Made by a program: the position numbers and the translations under genes | Origin: Haladaptatus sp. QDMS2 | Lineage (GTDB): Archaea > Halobacteriota > Halobacteria > Halobacteriales > Halococcaceae | Direction of reading: 5' to 3' | Length of the DNA stretch: 64,000 bases | NCBI RefSeq assembly: GCF_029338295.1 | Contig: NZ_CP119791.1 | Coordinates: forward strand, 930,001 to 994,000 | The notes under the pieces: model-generated | Seen by the model: the letters and a program-made list of their open reading frames with translations, nothing else | The model's database searches: none | What the model was told of the DNA's origin: nothing | Shown here: piece after piece, positions 23,785 through 33,210 of the stretch | Layout: the number at the start of each line of letters is the position of its first letter | Position numbering within the stretch: position 1 is the first letter of the stretch

Positions 23785-24069
23785 ATGCCCATGAATGACC
23801 TGACTGGTTTTCAGCGCGACCTGCTGTACGTAATCAGCGGGCACGACAAACCACACGGCCTCGCTATCAAAGAAGAAGTTGAGGAGTACTACGAGAAGGA
23901 GATTCACCACGGGCGACTCTACCCGAACCTCGACACGCTCGTCGACAAGGGATTCGTGGAGAAAGGTGAACTGGATCGCCGAACCAACTACTACGACCTG
24001 AGCGAGAAGGGCCGAGCCGCGTTTGAAGAACGCGAAGAGTGGAAGGCCCAGTACGTCGACGCTGAATAA
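23785..24069 (+). CDS. PadR-family transcriptional regulator
   Basis: 94 residues. A winged-helix domain covers most of it: LYVISGHDKPHGLAIKEEVE, then HHGRLYPNLDTLVDKGFVEK and RRTNYYDLSEKGRAAF, which is the PadR recognition-helix and wing pattern. There is no C-terminal dimerisation extension, so it is the short form. It sits between two DsrE-like genes and is a natural candidate to control them. The start could also be ATG 23791. Confidence 0.87.
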   Translation: MPMNDLTGFQRDLLYVISGHDKPHGLAIKEEVEEYYEKEIHHGRLYPNLDTLVDKGFVEKGELDRRTNYYDLSEKGRAAFEEREEWKAQYVDAE

Positions 24070-24086
24070 CCCTTTTACAACCCCTC

Positions 24087-24617
24087 ATGGACCGCCGACA
24101 TTTCGTGACAGCGGCAGGACTGCTGTTCGCCGCAGGCTGTACTGGCGCAGGCGAGACGCAATCGACTGAGTCGTCTACGACGCAGTCTGCAAAGACGAGC
24201 GACCAACCAGACCAAACCACGACCGGGACGGACGAACAGACCACCGAAGAACCAGCAGAACCCCCAGAAATGAGTACCGTTTTCCACCTCCAGACCTACG
24301 GCGCAGAGCACGAACGAAAGGCCCTCAACAACGTCGAGAACCTGCGAAACGACGAGACAGTCCCTGTAGAGGACGTCGTTCTCGTCGCCAATAGCAAGGC
24401 CGTCAACTCGCTCACGAGTGAGGGTGCGGAGTACCCAGACCGGATAAAACAGCTTCAGACTGAGATGGACGTTACGTTCTGTGCGTGTCAAAACTCGATG
24501 GAGGCGGTCGGTATCGCGAAAGGAGAGCTCCTCGATGACGTCAAAATCGTTCCGTCCGGTGTCGGGGAGTTTACCCGTCTCCAGACGAAGGGGTACGCCT
24601 ACATCAAGGTCGCCTGA
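24087..24617 (+). CDS. DsrE-like lipoprotein (exported paralog)
   Basis: 176 residues. The start MDRRHFVTAAGLLFAAGC is a Tat/lipobox signal with the lipidated Cys near residue 18. A Thr/Gln/Glu-rich linker reaches about residue 65. The remaining ~110 residues repeat the DsrE-like fold of 23363-23704 (STVFHLQTYGAEHERKALNN to VPSGVGEFTRLQTKGYAYI), with cysteines in TFCACQNSM. The fold therefore acts at the outer face of the membrane here. It starts 17 bases after padR and may share its transcript. Confidence 0.83.
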   Translation: MDRRHFVTAAGLLFAAGCTGAGETQSTESSTTQSAKTSDQPDQTTTGTDEQTTEEPAEPPEMSTVFHLQTYGAEHERKALNNVENLRNDETVPVEDVVLVANSKAVNSLTSEGAEYPDRIKQLQTEMDVTFCACQNSMEAVGIAKGELLDDVKIVPSGVGEFTRLQTKGYAYIKVA

Positions 24618-25229
24618 TTACCGCGAAAAATCCCGAATGAAGCGTTCTGGCACCCGCTCTAGATACCGCGTCGGCACCCGCGGGATGAGGCGCTCTGCCA
24701 GATACACGATGGGTTTTCGGACGAGCGCGTAGGCGAGTGACACCGCGAGCGCGACGAGGACGACCTGTTCGAGCACCCCGTCGTAGAGCCACAACGCTGG
24801 CAGGCCCATCGCCCCTGCGAGAAGCATGTCCTCCGGTGCGCCGTCGTACCGAATCCATCGACGTGGTGGAAGCCACTCGCCGCGGAAGTGGTCGTAGACG
24901 GCCCGGTCTGAGATGCCCTGCCACGGCTTGAGTTCGAGGCCGCCACCGAAGATATCCATCACCGAGTGGGCGGCCGCCGCGAGCAGGAAGAACGCGAGCG
25001 CAATCGTCCAGACCGAGGGGTACACGAGTGCACCAATCGCCGCGCCGAACGAGGCGATAGAGAAGTACACTGGGTAGTGAAGCGTCTGCCGGTGCCCCCA
25101 GTAGAGGTCGAAATCCGGAAAGACGCCGCCAAGGAGGCCTGCTGTAACTGCAACTGGCGTGTACTCAGGGGCGAGAAACAGCGTGACAGCGGCCAACATC
25201 GCTCCCACGAGCGCGTGGGTCGTTGCCAT
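24618..25229 (-). CDS. YdjM-like membrane-bound metal-dependent hydrolase
   Basis: 203 residues from ATG 25229; an alternative ATG adds three residues. It has about five membrane helices. Possible metal ligands are seen in ATTHALVGAML (His), GVFPDFDLYWGHRQTLHYP (Asp/His) and AHSVMDIFGG (His, Asp), as in the DUF457 YdjM family. The substrate is unknown. It is convergent with the DsrE-like lipoprotein gene. Confidence 0.82.
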   Translation of the reverse strand: MATTHALVGAMLAAVTLFLAPEYTPVAVTAGLLGGVFPDFDLYWGHRQTLHYPVYFSIASFGAAIGALVYPSVWTIALAFFLLAAAAHSVMDIFGGGLELKPWQGISDRAVYDHFRGEWLPPRRWIRYDGAPEDMLLAGAMGLPALWLYDGVLEQVVLVALAVSLAYALVRKPIVYLAERLIPRVPTRYLERVPERFIRDFSR

Positions 25230-25336
25230 CATTTGCACCGCTTTTAGGCGTGGGGAGTATAAATCTGTGCGCCCAGTCGTATCAGCGATCCTGTAAATGG
25301 CGAGACCTTTGCTCTCACCGCTCGTATCTACGCTTC

Positions 25337-25984
25337 ATGGAATTGGCGCAGTTGCAGGTTTCGACCCGCCACCAGCGACAGGTCGGACAGGTGATGCAAC
25401 TCGCCATCGTCGCCGTCTTCGTCGTCGGCGCACTGAACAGAAACGTTAGCATCGTCGTCAACGCGCTCATCGCCCTCTCGATTACGTTCCTCCCGGCGAT
25501 TCTCGAACGCGACTACCGAATTCCGTTGAACCCGGCCCTCTCACTCTGGATTACGCTCGCGGTTCTCCTTCACGCGGTGGGGATGCTCGGTCTCTACACG
25601 ACCGTCTGGTGGTGGGACCACGTCACCCACACCCTCTCTGCGACCATCGTGGCGGGGGTGGGCTACACGACGGCCCGCGTCCTCGACAAACACCGCGCCG
25701 GCCTGTCGTTCCCACAGCCGTTTCTATTCGTCTTCGTCCTCACTTTCACGCTCGCGTTCGGCGTCTTCTGGGAGGTCATCGAGTTCGCTGTCCACGGCCT
25801 CGCAGAGGCCTATGGCTTCGGACCGGTGCTCATCCAGTACAGCCTGGAGGATACCATCGAAGACCTCCTATTCGACCTCGTCGGGGCGGTTCTCGTGGCG
25901 GTTTTCGGAACCAGAACGCTCGCGGACTTCGCGGACAGGGTGGCGATGGCCCGCGCTCGCGTCCGCGACGTGCGCCGCCGATGA
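25337..25984 (+). CDS. DUF2238 (YjdF-like) membrane protein
   Basis: 215 residues, about five to six helices. The conserved core WWWDHVTHTLSATIVAG, FGVFWEVIEFAVHGLAE and YSLEDTIEDLLFDLVGAV provides the His, Glu and Asp pattern of the DUF2238/YjdF family. Its biochemical role is not established. ATG 25337 is chosen because upstream in-frame sequence is not protein-like. Confidence 0.78.
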   Translation: MELAQLQVSTRHQRQVGQVMQLAIVAVFVVGALNRNVSIVVNALIALSITFLPAILERDYRIPLNPALSLWITLAVLLHAVGMLGLYTTVWWWDHVTHTLSATIVAGVGYTTARVLDKHRAGLSFPQPFLFVFVLTFTLAFGVFWEVIEFAVHGLAEAYGFGPVLIQYSLEDTIEDLLFDLVGAVLVAVFGTRTLADFADRVAMARARVRDVRRR

Positions 25985-26028
25985 CGCGATTCGCCACATT
26001 CTTGCGCTCGAACCGGCGAGAATAGCAC

Positions 26029-27411
26029 ATGGACCGCCTTCGGCGAGTGTCGCTCGCCGCCCTCACTCTCTGCCTCACGTCCGGCGTCGCCAGCGCCCAC
26101 GAAGTCGGCGGGTCACGCTTCGAGGCACCACTCCCGCTCGGCTTGCTGTTCGCAGGTGCGGGCCTGACTGTCGCCATTACCGCCGTCTGGGTCGGCTTTT
26201 CTGCCACCCGGTCCGAACGAGCGACAACCACGCCCATCGGAACCTTCTCAGCAACCCCGGCCCGGCTCGCCTCGCGCGTCGCGAGCATCGCGTTTCTCAC
26301 GCTCGTCGTGGCCGCCGTCGCGTGGGGACTGTTCGGCAAACAGGTCGGCGCGGAAAACCCCGCGACGTTCTTTACCTGGTGGGTCTGGCTCAAGGGCCTC
26401 GCCGTCGTGTCCCTTCTCGTCGGAAGTCCGTGGCGAATACTCTCTCCGTGGCGCACCATCTACCGAGGCCTCTCGGCCCTCGAAGGACGTGCCCTCCGGT
26501 ATCGCGACTATCCGAGTCCCCTCGCTCACTGGCCTGCCGTCGCTGGCTTCTTGCTCGTCGTTGGTGTGTTCGAGAATCTGACTGCCGTGCCACGTGACCC
26601 GCAGGCGACGGCGACGTTCGTCGCCACCTACGCGCTCGTCATGATACTGGGTGGCATCGTCTACGGCGAGGCGTGGTTCGAGCGAGCCGACTTCTTCGCC
26701 GTCCTCTATCGCCTGTTCGGACGCGTCGCGCCGTTCACGTTCACGCGAGCCGATTCTGGCGCGGTGCGTCTCTTGGTGCGCCGCCCGTGGACCGGCTGTC
26801 TCGACCCAGCACCGAACCTGAGCCTCGTCGCGTTCATCGTCGGGACGGTGTACGTCGTCAGTTTCGACGGCTTCACGAGCACCCCCGAGTTCCAGACGCT
26901 CACGACGGGGCTTCGCTCTATTCTCGGCATTGGAGCAGTCGCTGACCTTGCGCTGTTCCTCGTCGGCTTTGGGCTGTTTCTGACGAGTTACGCGCTCGTC
27001 GCCCTGCTGGTCAGTCGTGCAGGGGGCCGGACGACGTGGGCCGGGGCGACACTCGCATTCGCGCCGAGCATCCTTCCCATCGCCGTCGCCTACGACCTCG
27101 CGCACATCTATCCGTTCGTCCTCGACAACACCGGACAGTTCGTCGCACTCACCGTCGCCAGTCTCACGGCGCTGCCAGCTCCGACCGTAACGCTCACCGA
27201 CTGGCTCTCGCTGCCGGTGTTCTGGGGGTCGCAGGTGCTGCTCATTATTGTTGGCCACGTCGTCGCCGTCGTCGCCGCCCACGGCGTGGCGATTCGACGC
27301 TACGCGACACCCTCGCTTGCCCGCCGGTCGCACGTCCCGCTCGTCGCCCTCATGGTCGGGTACACCGTCCTCTCGTTATGGATTATCTCCCGACCGGTCG
27401 TCACGGGCTAA
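26029..27411 (+). CDS. Polytopic membrane protein with N-terminal signal, unknown function
   Basis: 460 residues with a cleavable-type signal (ALTLCLTSGVASAHEVGG) and about ten to twelve membrane helices. The start of the mature protein (HEVGGSRFEAPLPLGLLFAG), the central SPWRTIYRGLSALEG region and VVSFDGFTSTPEF resemble actinobacterial proteins often labelled fenitrothion-hydrolase-like, but that label does not establish activity. No catalytic motif is obvious. A Tat-exported DyP-like peroxidase follows 39 bases downstream, suggesting a shared function. Confidence 0.72.
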   Translation: MDRLRRVSLAALTLCLTSGVASAHEVGGSRFEAPLPLGLLFAGAGLTVAITAVWVGFSATRSERATTTPIGTFSATPARLASRVASIAFLTLVVAAVAWGLFGKQVGAENPATFFTWWVWLKGLAVVSLLVGSPWRILSPWRTIYRGLSALEGRALRYRDYPSPLAHWPAVAGFLLVVGVFENLTAVPRDPQATATFVATYALVMILGGIVYGEAWFERADFFAVLYRLFGRVAPFTFTRADSGAVRLLVRRPWTGCLDPAPNLSLVAFIVGTVYVVSFDGFTSTPEFQTLTTGLRSILGIGAVADLALFLVGFGLFLTSYALVALLVSRAGGRTTWAGATLAFAPSILPIAVAYDLAHIYPFVLDNTGQFVALTVASLTALPAPTVTLTDWLSLPVFWGSQVLLIIVGHVVAVVAAHGVAIRRYATPSLARRSHVPLVALMVGYTVLSLWIISRPVVTG

Positions 27412-27450
27412 GCAGAACACATTTTCCTGCGCGCCCCTAACTCAACGCCG

Positions 27451-28731
27451 ATGGACCCACGCACCAACCGAGGTCTTTCACGCCGGGCATTCGTGAAGAG
27501 CGCGGTTGCAATCGGCGGTGCCACAGCCCTCTCCGCCTGTCTGGATCGTGAGGAGAACCCGGACGTGCCGTCCGGGCCTTCTGACCTCTCTTCGTACCCT
27601 GCGCGCCAGCACGCCTGGAACGACGCCCTCACGAGGAGCGAGGCGGGGAACGTTCTCATGCCGAAACACCACCTCCTCCTGCCGCTCAGGTACACGGGTG
27701 ACGGGCCGACAGACGAGGAGCGCGAAACCGTCGAGGCCGCCCTCCAGAGCCTCGAACACGCCTACGCACGCGGCAACGACGGGTTGCTGTTCACCGTTGG
27801 CTACTCGCCCGCCTACTTCGACCGGTTCGACGACTCACTCCCGGAATCGGTATACCTCCCCATGCCGAAAGCCCTCTCCTCGTTCGAGGAACCCGAACTC
27901 GAGGATTACGACGCAATCGTCCACCTCGCGAGCGACTACGGCCACGTCGTCCTCGCCGCGGAGGAGGCGCTCACGGGCCGCCAATCCACGCTCAACGGCT
28001 ACGAGATGGACGCCTCGTTCGATGGCATCTTCGAGGTCCAAGAGCGCCGCACCGGTTTCATCGGCCGTGGCTTGCCGGCAGAGAATCAGGACGTAGACGG
28101 GGTTCCAGAAGGCGACCCCGTGCCCGAAGATTCGCCGCTCTACATGGGATTCGTCTCTGGATTCGAGGAGAATCAGGCGACAGAAGACCGGGTGACGATT
28201 GCCGAGGGCCCCTTCGCCGAGGGTAGCACCCAGCACGTCTCGCGCATCCGTCTTCGCCTCGACGACTGGTACGATGAACAGAACCGCGAGGAGCGCGTCG
28301 CGGAGATGTTCTGTCCGTTCCACGCAAAAGAGGGACTCGTCGAAGGCGCAGGCCACAACCTCGGAACCAGTTCGCAGGTAGACGACAAGTGCGCAGAAAC
28401 ACTCGACGAAGACGCCCGAACCTACGGACGGGTCGGTCACTCACAGAAGATGGTAAGCGTCCGCGAAGACGGCCGTCCCATCATCCTTCGACGGGATTTC
28501 GACTCGACCGACGGCGGTGAGGCAGGCGTTCACTTCGTCTCTCTCCACCGAGGAATCGGTGACTTCGAGAAGACCCGCGAGGCGATGAACGGCGAAAAAC
28601 AGGTTCAGGCGAGTCCCGCAATCCGCCAGCGGGTGAACAACGGCATCCTCGAATACATGTTCGTCAAACACCGCGCGAACTACTTACTTCCCCCACGCGC
28701 CCACCGCGCGCTTCCTACCCCGAACCCCTGA
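27451..28731 (+). CDS. Tat-exported DyP-type peroxidase-like protein
   Basis: 426 residues. The signal SRRAFVKSAVAIGGATALSAC has the twin arginines and a lipobox-like Cys. The C-terminal third matches DyP peroxidases: GRVGHSQKMVSVREDGRPI contains a candidate proximal haem His, followed by ILRRDF and AGVHFVSLHRGIGDFEKTR. The expected distal Asp motif GxxDG is not clear, so activity is uncertain. It is outside the membrane and paired with the preceding polytopic protein. Confidence 0.72.
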   Translation: MDPRTNRGLSRRAFVKSAVAIGGATALSACLDREENPDVPSGPSDLSSYPARQHAWNDALTRSEAGNVLMPKHHLLLPLRYTGDGPTDEERETVEAALQSLEHAYARGNDGLLFTVGYSPAYFDRFDDSLPESVYLPMPKALSSFEEPELEDYDAIVHLASDYGHVVLAAEEALTGRQSTLNGYEMDASFDGIFEVQERRTGFIGRGLPAENQDVDGVPEGDPVPEDSPLYMGFVSGFEENQATEDRVTIAEGPFAEGSTQHVSRIRLRLDDWYDEQNREERVAEMFCPFHAKEGLVEGAGHNLGTSSQVDDKCAETLDEDARTYGRVGHSQKMVSVREDGRPIILRRDFDSTDGGEAGVHFVSLHRGIGDFEKTREAMNGEKQVQASPAIRQRVNNGILEYMFVKHRANYLLPPRAHRALPTPNP

Positions 28732-28737
28732 GTCGGC

Positions 28738-28926
28738 TCAGTTCTCGGGGTCCCACTGCTCGCGACAGCCTTCGTTACAGAAGTGTCGCGACTGGACGGC
28801 GTTGTCTTCGATCCACGTGAGCACGCGGTGGTTGGGATCGTTTACGATACTTGACCCGCAGGTCGCACAGCGGGGGGCGTTTTCCTCGGTCACGTCTTCG
28901 CCGAGGTCTGATGTTGGGTCAACCAT
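28738..28926 (-). CDS. Small zinc-binding protein (DUF7576-like)
   Basis: 62 residues. Cysteine pattern RCATCGSSIVND then SRHFCNEGCREQW gives a C2-C2 TRASH-like metal site. The N-terminal 17 residues are acidic and probably disordered. It is convergent with the DyP-like gene, seven bases away. Possible roles include metal sensing or a protein-binding adaptor; nothing more specific is supported. Confidence 0.72.
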   Translation of the reverse strand: MVDPTSDLGEDVTEENAPRCATCGSSIVNDPNHRVLTWIEDNAVQSRHFCNEGCREQWDPEN

Positions 28927-29010
28927 GGTGAGTGAGTCAATGTAGCACGACTACTTAGAAGCACCCGTTACGGCAGTGCTGTCTGTCGATTCGGTGATTA
29001 TTTTCCGTGA

Positions 29011-29844
29011 CTATTGGCCGTAGTCGGGGTCGAAAAACTGTGCCGAGAGCGGCGGTGGCGACGCCCCCTCGACCACACTGTACGGCGAAAAGTCCGTGAC
29101 CCCCGCCTCCCGAAGCACCTCCTCGTCGTAGAAGGCGTTGCCCGTACATTCGTCGGGGTCGCGGCTGAGAATCTCCTTGACCGCATCCGCGACGATTTGT
29201 GGGCTACGCCAGTCTGCCTCCGTTCCGAGGCCGAAGTGCCGGGTCGCCTGCGAGTCGATGGCCGTCACGGGCCAGATGGAGTTGACGCCGACGCCCTCAC
29301 CGCGCATCTCTTCTGCGAGTGACTTCGCGATGAACGTCATGCCCACCTTCGAGAGCGCGTAGGCGGCTTTTCCGGGCGCACTGTCTGCTTTGATTGGCGG
29401 CGAGGACATGAGGATGTGGCCGTAGCCACGTTCGAGCATGTGGGGCAGGACAGCGTGCGAGCACGTGTACGCCCCGCGTGCGTTCACGTCCATGAGCAGG
29501 TCGAATCGCTCGGGCGGCGTTTCTGTGACTGGGTGCATGTCGATGGCCCCGGCGTTGTTGATGAGGAAGTCAATCTGCCCGAACTCCGCGATGACCTCGC
29601 CGACGGCCTCCTGGACGGCCGTCTCGTCGCGAATGTCGAGTTTGATGGCCATCGCGTTCGCTCCTCGTTCGCGCACCTCGTCTGCGGTCCGATAGATGGT
29701 GCCGGGGAGGTCGTCTTTTGGCGCACTCGTCTTGCCGGTCGAGATGATGGTGCAACCCTCGTCTGCGAGCGAGAGGGCGAGTTCTTTCCCGATACCGCGG
29801 GTGGTGCCGGTGATGAACGCGACCCGACCGTCGAGTGACTCCAT
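29011..29844 (-). CDS. SDR-family short-chain dehydrogenase/reductase
   Basis: 277 residues. NAD(P)-binding TGTTRGIGKELA (residues ~12-23), DFLINNAGAID, catalytic Ser in ILMSSPPIK and Tyr-x-x-x-Lys in AAYALSKVGMTF are all present. The long central loop APKDDLPGTIYRTADEVRERG resembles the HSDL2 branch of SDR. Substrate is not known; it could serve lipid or sterol-like metabolism. Confidence 0.9.
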   Translation of the reverse strand: MESLDGRVAFITGTTRGIGKELALSLADEGCTIISTGKTSAPKDDLPGTIYRTADEVRERGANAMAIKLDIRDETAVQEAVGEVIAEFGQIDFLINNAGAIDMHPVTETPPERFDLLMDVNARGAYTCSHAVLPHMLERGYGHILMSSPPIKADSAPGKAAYALSKVGMTFIAKSLAEEMRGEGVGVNSIWPVTAIDSQATRHFGLGTEADWRSPQIVADAVKEILSRDPDECTGNAFYDEEVLREAGVTDFSPYSVVEGASPPPLSAQFFDPDYGQ

Positions 29845-29915
29845 GATGAGACCCGCTTCTCAGGTCAGGGTAATAAACGAACCTCGCTCCGCAAAATTCG
29901 CACCGGGACGGGCAC

Positions 29916-31100
29916 TCAGCGGTCGCGCAGGACGGATTCGCCGGGTTTCGTCGTCGCGCCCGGCGAGAGCACGACACCGGCGTTCAGGCTGGTGTTGATG
30001 GCCGTCTTCGCGCCGTCGCCGACGACGATGCCGAACTTGCGCCGTCCCGTGGAGACGCGCTCGCCTTTCACCGTCATCTTCACGTCCGCGTCGTCGTGGC
30101 GGAGGTTCGCCACCTTGGTTCCCGCCCCGAGATTCACGTCCGGCGCGAGGAGACTGTCGCCGAGGTAGTTCAGGTGCGGGACGTTCGTGTCGTGCATCAC
30201 GACGCTGTTTTTGATTTCGACGCTCTGGCCGACGTGGCAGTTCTCGCCGATGAGCGTCGCCCCGCGAATGTAGGCGTTCGGCCCGACGTGCGCCCCGGAC
30301 TTGATGAGGACGGGACCTTCGACGACGACGCCGGGTTCGACGACGGCACCCTCTTCGACCACGACCGTACCTCGCAGTTCCGCGTCGCCGAGCACCTCGC
30401 CCTGAATATCGCGCTCTAACTCGCCGAGTTTCCACTCGTTGGCTTCGAGCAGTTCCCAAGGACGACCCACGTCCATCCAGCGGGTGACCTCGACCGGCGT
30501 CACGTCGTACTTGTCGATGACGCGGGCGACGACGTCCGTGATTTCGTACTCGCCACGCTCTGAGAGTTCGACCTCGTCCAGCCAGTCGCGAGCCTCGGCT
30601 GGGAAGGCGTACGAACCGGCGTTCGCGAGGTTCGTCGGTGGGTTCTCGGGTTTTTCGACGATTTCGGTCACCCGGCCGTCTTCTGTCGAGAGGACGCCGT
30701 AGTTCGACGGTTCTGGCACCCGGAAGGCGGCGATGGCAGGGGCTTCGGAGAAGAGTTTCTTGACGCCCTCCTTGTCGTAGAGATTGTCGCCGTTGAGGAC
30801 GGTGAAGTCGCCGTCGATGTGCTCTTTGGCGGCCCGGACGGCGTCTGCGGTACCGTTCTGTTCTTCCTGAACCGCAAAACTGACTGGCACGCCGCGGTAC
30901 TCGTCACCGTAGTACTCACGGACGGCTGCAGATTCGTATCCGACGACGAAGATGAGTTCGTCTGCGCCCGCCTCGACGGCGGCGTCCGCGGTGTGCGCAG
31001 AGAGCGGTCGGTCCGCGACGGGGAGCATCGGTTTCGGCGTGGAGGTGGTGAGCGGTCGCATCCGCGTGCCCTCTCCAGCGGCGAGGATGACTGCTTGCAT
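29916..31100 (-). CDS. Bifunctional sugar-1-phosphate nucleotidylyltransferase/acetyltransferase (GlmU-like)
   Basis: 394 residues from ATG 31100; the longer upstream extension is not supported. The N-terminal domain starts MQAVILAAGEGTRMRPLT, the nucleotidyltransferase signature, and includes FTVLNGDNLY. The C-terminal ~170 residues are a left-handed beta-helix with hexapeptide turns (YIRGATLIGENCHVGQSVEI). It would form UDP-GlcNAc or a dTDP/UDP-sugar for surface glycans and N-glycosylation. The exact sugar is uncertain. Confidence 0.9.
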   Translation of the reverse strand: MQAVILAAGEGTRMRPLTTSTPKPMLPVADRPLSAHTADAAVEAGADELIFVVGYESAAVREYYGDEYRGVPVSFAVQEEQNGTADAVRAAKEHIDGDFTVLNGDNLYDKEGVKKLFSEAPAIAAFRVPEPSNYGVLSTEDGRVTEIVEKPENPPTNLANAGSYAFPAEARDWLDEVELSERGEYEITDVVARVIDKYDVTPVEVTRWMDVGRPWELLEANEWKLGELERDIQGEVLGDAELRGTVVVEEGAVVEPGVVVEGPVLIKSGAHVGPNAYIRGATLIGENCHVGQSVEIKNSVVMHDTNVPHLNYLGDSLLAPDVNLGAGTKVANLRHDDADVKMTVKGERVSTGRRKFGIVVGDGAKTAINTSLNAGVVLSPGATTKPGESVLRDR

Positions 31101-31379
31101 TGACTGAGAGTTCGAATACTGCACAAAAGAACTATCGGCCACCGTGGGGCAGTTTCACAGGCCGTTGGGAGTGTTTAGCTGGTTGAGAGTTACGTGCGAG
31201 AAGGTGGTTCAGGGCCGTGGTTTGTCGGTGGTGAAATCGGATTACTGGTAGCCGCGTGGTCGCACGATTGCCGACGGCAATGGACCGCACTGCGACCGCA
31301 CGTGACCGCACCGCACGTGGACTGAGTCGCGAGCGCGTCGCCACTCGCTGGTCTGTGAAAACGGAAAGGAAGAATTCGC

Positions 31380-33209
31380 TCAGTAGGAGCGCTCTTTCGG
31401 CTCGTAGGTCTTCTCCTCGCCTTCGAGGATGACCGGTTTGTAGTAGAGCTCCGGCTTGCCGTCGTTCCAGGCCATGAGCGTGTGCTTGATCCACTCTTCG
31501 TCCTTGCGCACCTGGTGTTCTGCACGCCAGTGTGCGCCACGGAACTCGGTGCGAGCGAGCGCACCGGCCGTGATGGTTTCTGCGATGTCGATGAGGTTCT
31601 GGGTCTCGATGGTGTGGATGAGGTCCGTGTTGAACGTCCGACTCGGATCGGCGACGTAAACGTCCTCGTAGGCCTCACGGGCCTCGCGAATATCTCGCAG
31701 GGCCTGCTTGAGGCCATCCTCCGTCCGGAAGACGTTGACGTTGCGGGTCATCGCCTTCTGGAGTTTGTGGCGGATTTCCGCGTGCTGGACGCCCTCATCT
31801 TTCGTCATGAGGCGCTCGATGCGGGTGTTCTCGGCCTCTACGGCCTTCGACAGGACCGTATCCACGTCGACGGCCGCGCCGTCTGCGGCGACGTCGCCCT
31901 CCGGTGCATCCACCGCGCCGAGTGGGACGGGACTGTCGATGTGGCCGTCCTCGGACTTCGCGGAGTAGCCGGTCTGAATCTGTGGCTCGCCGAGGTCCGT
32001 TCCGGCCGCGTGACGGCCCGCGCGGGCCCCGTAGACGATGAGTTCTGGCAGCGCGTTCCCGCCAAGGCGGTTCGCGCCGTGGACGCTCACACAGGCACAT
32101 TCGCCAGCGGCGTACAGCCCGGAGATGCAGGTCTGCCCGTTCTCGTCGGTCTCGATGCCGCCCATGGCGTAGTGCTGGCCGGGTTTGACCGGCATCGGCT
32201 GGGTGAGCCCGTCGACGCCCTCGAAGTCCTCCGCGAGGTGGAGGATGTTTTCGAGGCGGTCGATGATGCGCTCTTCACCGAGGTGGCGCATGTCGAGGTG
32301 GACGTACTCGTCCTCGATACCGCGGCCCTCGTTGACTTCCGTCAACTCGGCGCGTGACACAACGTCGCGGCTGGCGAGCTCGCCAGCGTTGTTCGCGTAG
32401 CCGTACTCGAACATGAGGCGTTCACCGTTCGCGTTGTAGAGGATGCCACCTTCCCCACGGACACCCTCGGAGATGAGGACGCCCGTCGAAGGGAGGGTGG
32501 TCGGGTGGAACTGGATGAACTCCATATCTTCGAGTGGGACGCCAGCGCGGTAGGCCATCGCCGGGCCGTCACCGGTACAGGAGACGGCGTTGGTCGTGTG
32601 GTCGAAGGCCTGACCGGGGCCACCGGTCGCGATGATGACGCCCTGTCTGGCTTTGAACCCCTCGACGCGACCGGTCTGAATGTCGATTGCGACGACACCG
32701 TGGCAGGTCCGGTCTTCCGGGTTCTCGTGGTCGGTCACCGCGAGACGGGAGACGTACCACTCGTCGTAGACGGTGATGCCGCGTTTGACGACCTGCTCAT
32801 ACATCGTGTGGAGCAGGTGGTGGCCGGTTTCTGCACCGGCGTAGGTCGTCCGCGGGAACGAGAGGCCACCGAACGGGCGCTGGGAGACGCGGCCGTCTTC
32901 TTCGCGGGAGAACGGCATCCCCCAGTGTTCGAGCTGGATGACCTCGTCCGGGGAAGTCTTACAGAGCGTTTCGATGGCGGGGGCGTCGCCGAGGAAGTCA
33001 GACCCCTTCATCGTGTCGTAGGCGTGACTTTCCCAGGAGTCACCCTCTCGGAGGGCGGCGTTGATGCCACCTTCTGCGGCACCCGTGTGGCTTCGCACCG
33101 GGTGGAGCTTCGTGACCATTGCCACGTCCGCACCTTCTTCGTGGGCCGCCACGGCCGCGCGGAGTCCCGCGCCGCCTGCGCCGACCACAATTACGTCGTG
33201 TTCGTGCAT
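31380..33209 (-). CDS. sdhA: Succinate dehydrogenase, flavoprotein subunit
   Basis: 609 residues. FAD-binding VIVVGAGGAGLRAAVAAHEEG opens the protein, with the covalent-flavin His in VRSHTGAAEGGINAAL. The catalytic Arg is in the HGANRLGGNALPE region. It oxidises succinate to fumarate on the cytoplasmic face, linking the TCA cycle and quinone pool. One base separates it from sdhB; it is the last gene of sdhCDBA. Confidence 0.96.
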   Translation of the reverse strand: MHEHDVIVVGAGGAGLRAAVAAHEEGADVAMVTKLHPVRSHTGAAEGGINAALREGDSWESHAYDTMKGSDFLGDAPAIETLCKTSPDEVIQLEHWGMPFSREEDGRVSQRPFGGLSFPRTTYAGAETGHHLLHTMYEQVVKRGITVYDEWYVSRLAVTDHENPEDRTCHGVVAIDIQTGRVEGFKARQGVIIATGGPGQAFDHTTNAVSCTGDGPAMAYRAGVPLEDMEFIQFHPTTLPSTGVLISEGVRGEGGILYNANGERLMFEYGYANNAGELASRDVVSRAELTEVNEGRGIEDEYVHLDMRHLGEERIIDRLENILHLAEDFEGVDGLTQPMPVKPGQHYAMGGIETDENGQTCISGLYAAGECACVSVHGANRLGGNALPELIVYGARAGRHAAGTDLGEPQIQTGYSAKSEDGHIDSPVPLGAVDAPEGDVAADGAAVDVDTVLSKAVEAENTRIERLMTKDEGVQHAEIRHKLQKAMTRNVNVFRTEDGLKQALRDIREAREAYEDVYVADPSRTFNTDLIHTIETQNLIDIAETITAGALARTEFRGAHWRAEHQVRKDEEWIKHTLMAWNDGKPELYYKPVILEGEEKTYEPKERSY

Positions 33210-33210
33210 G

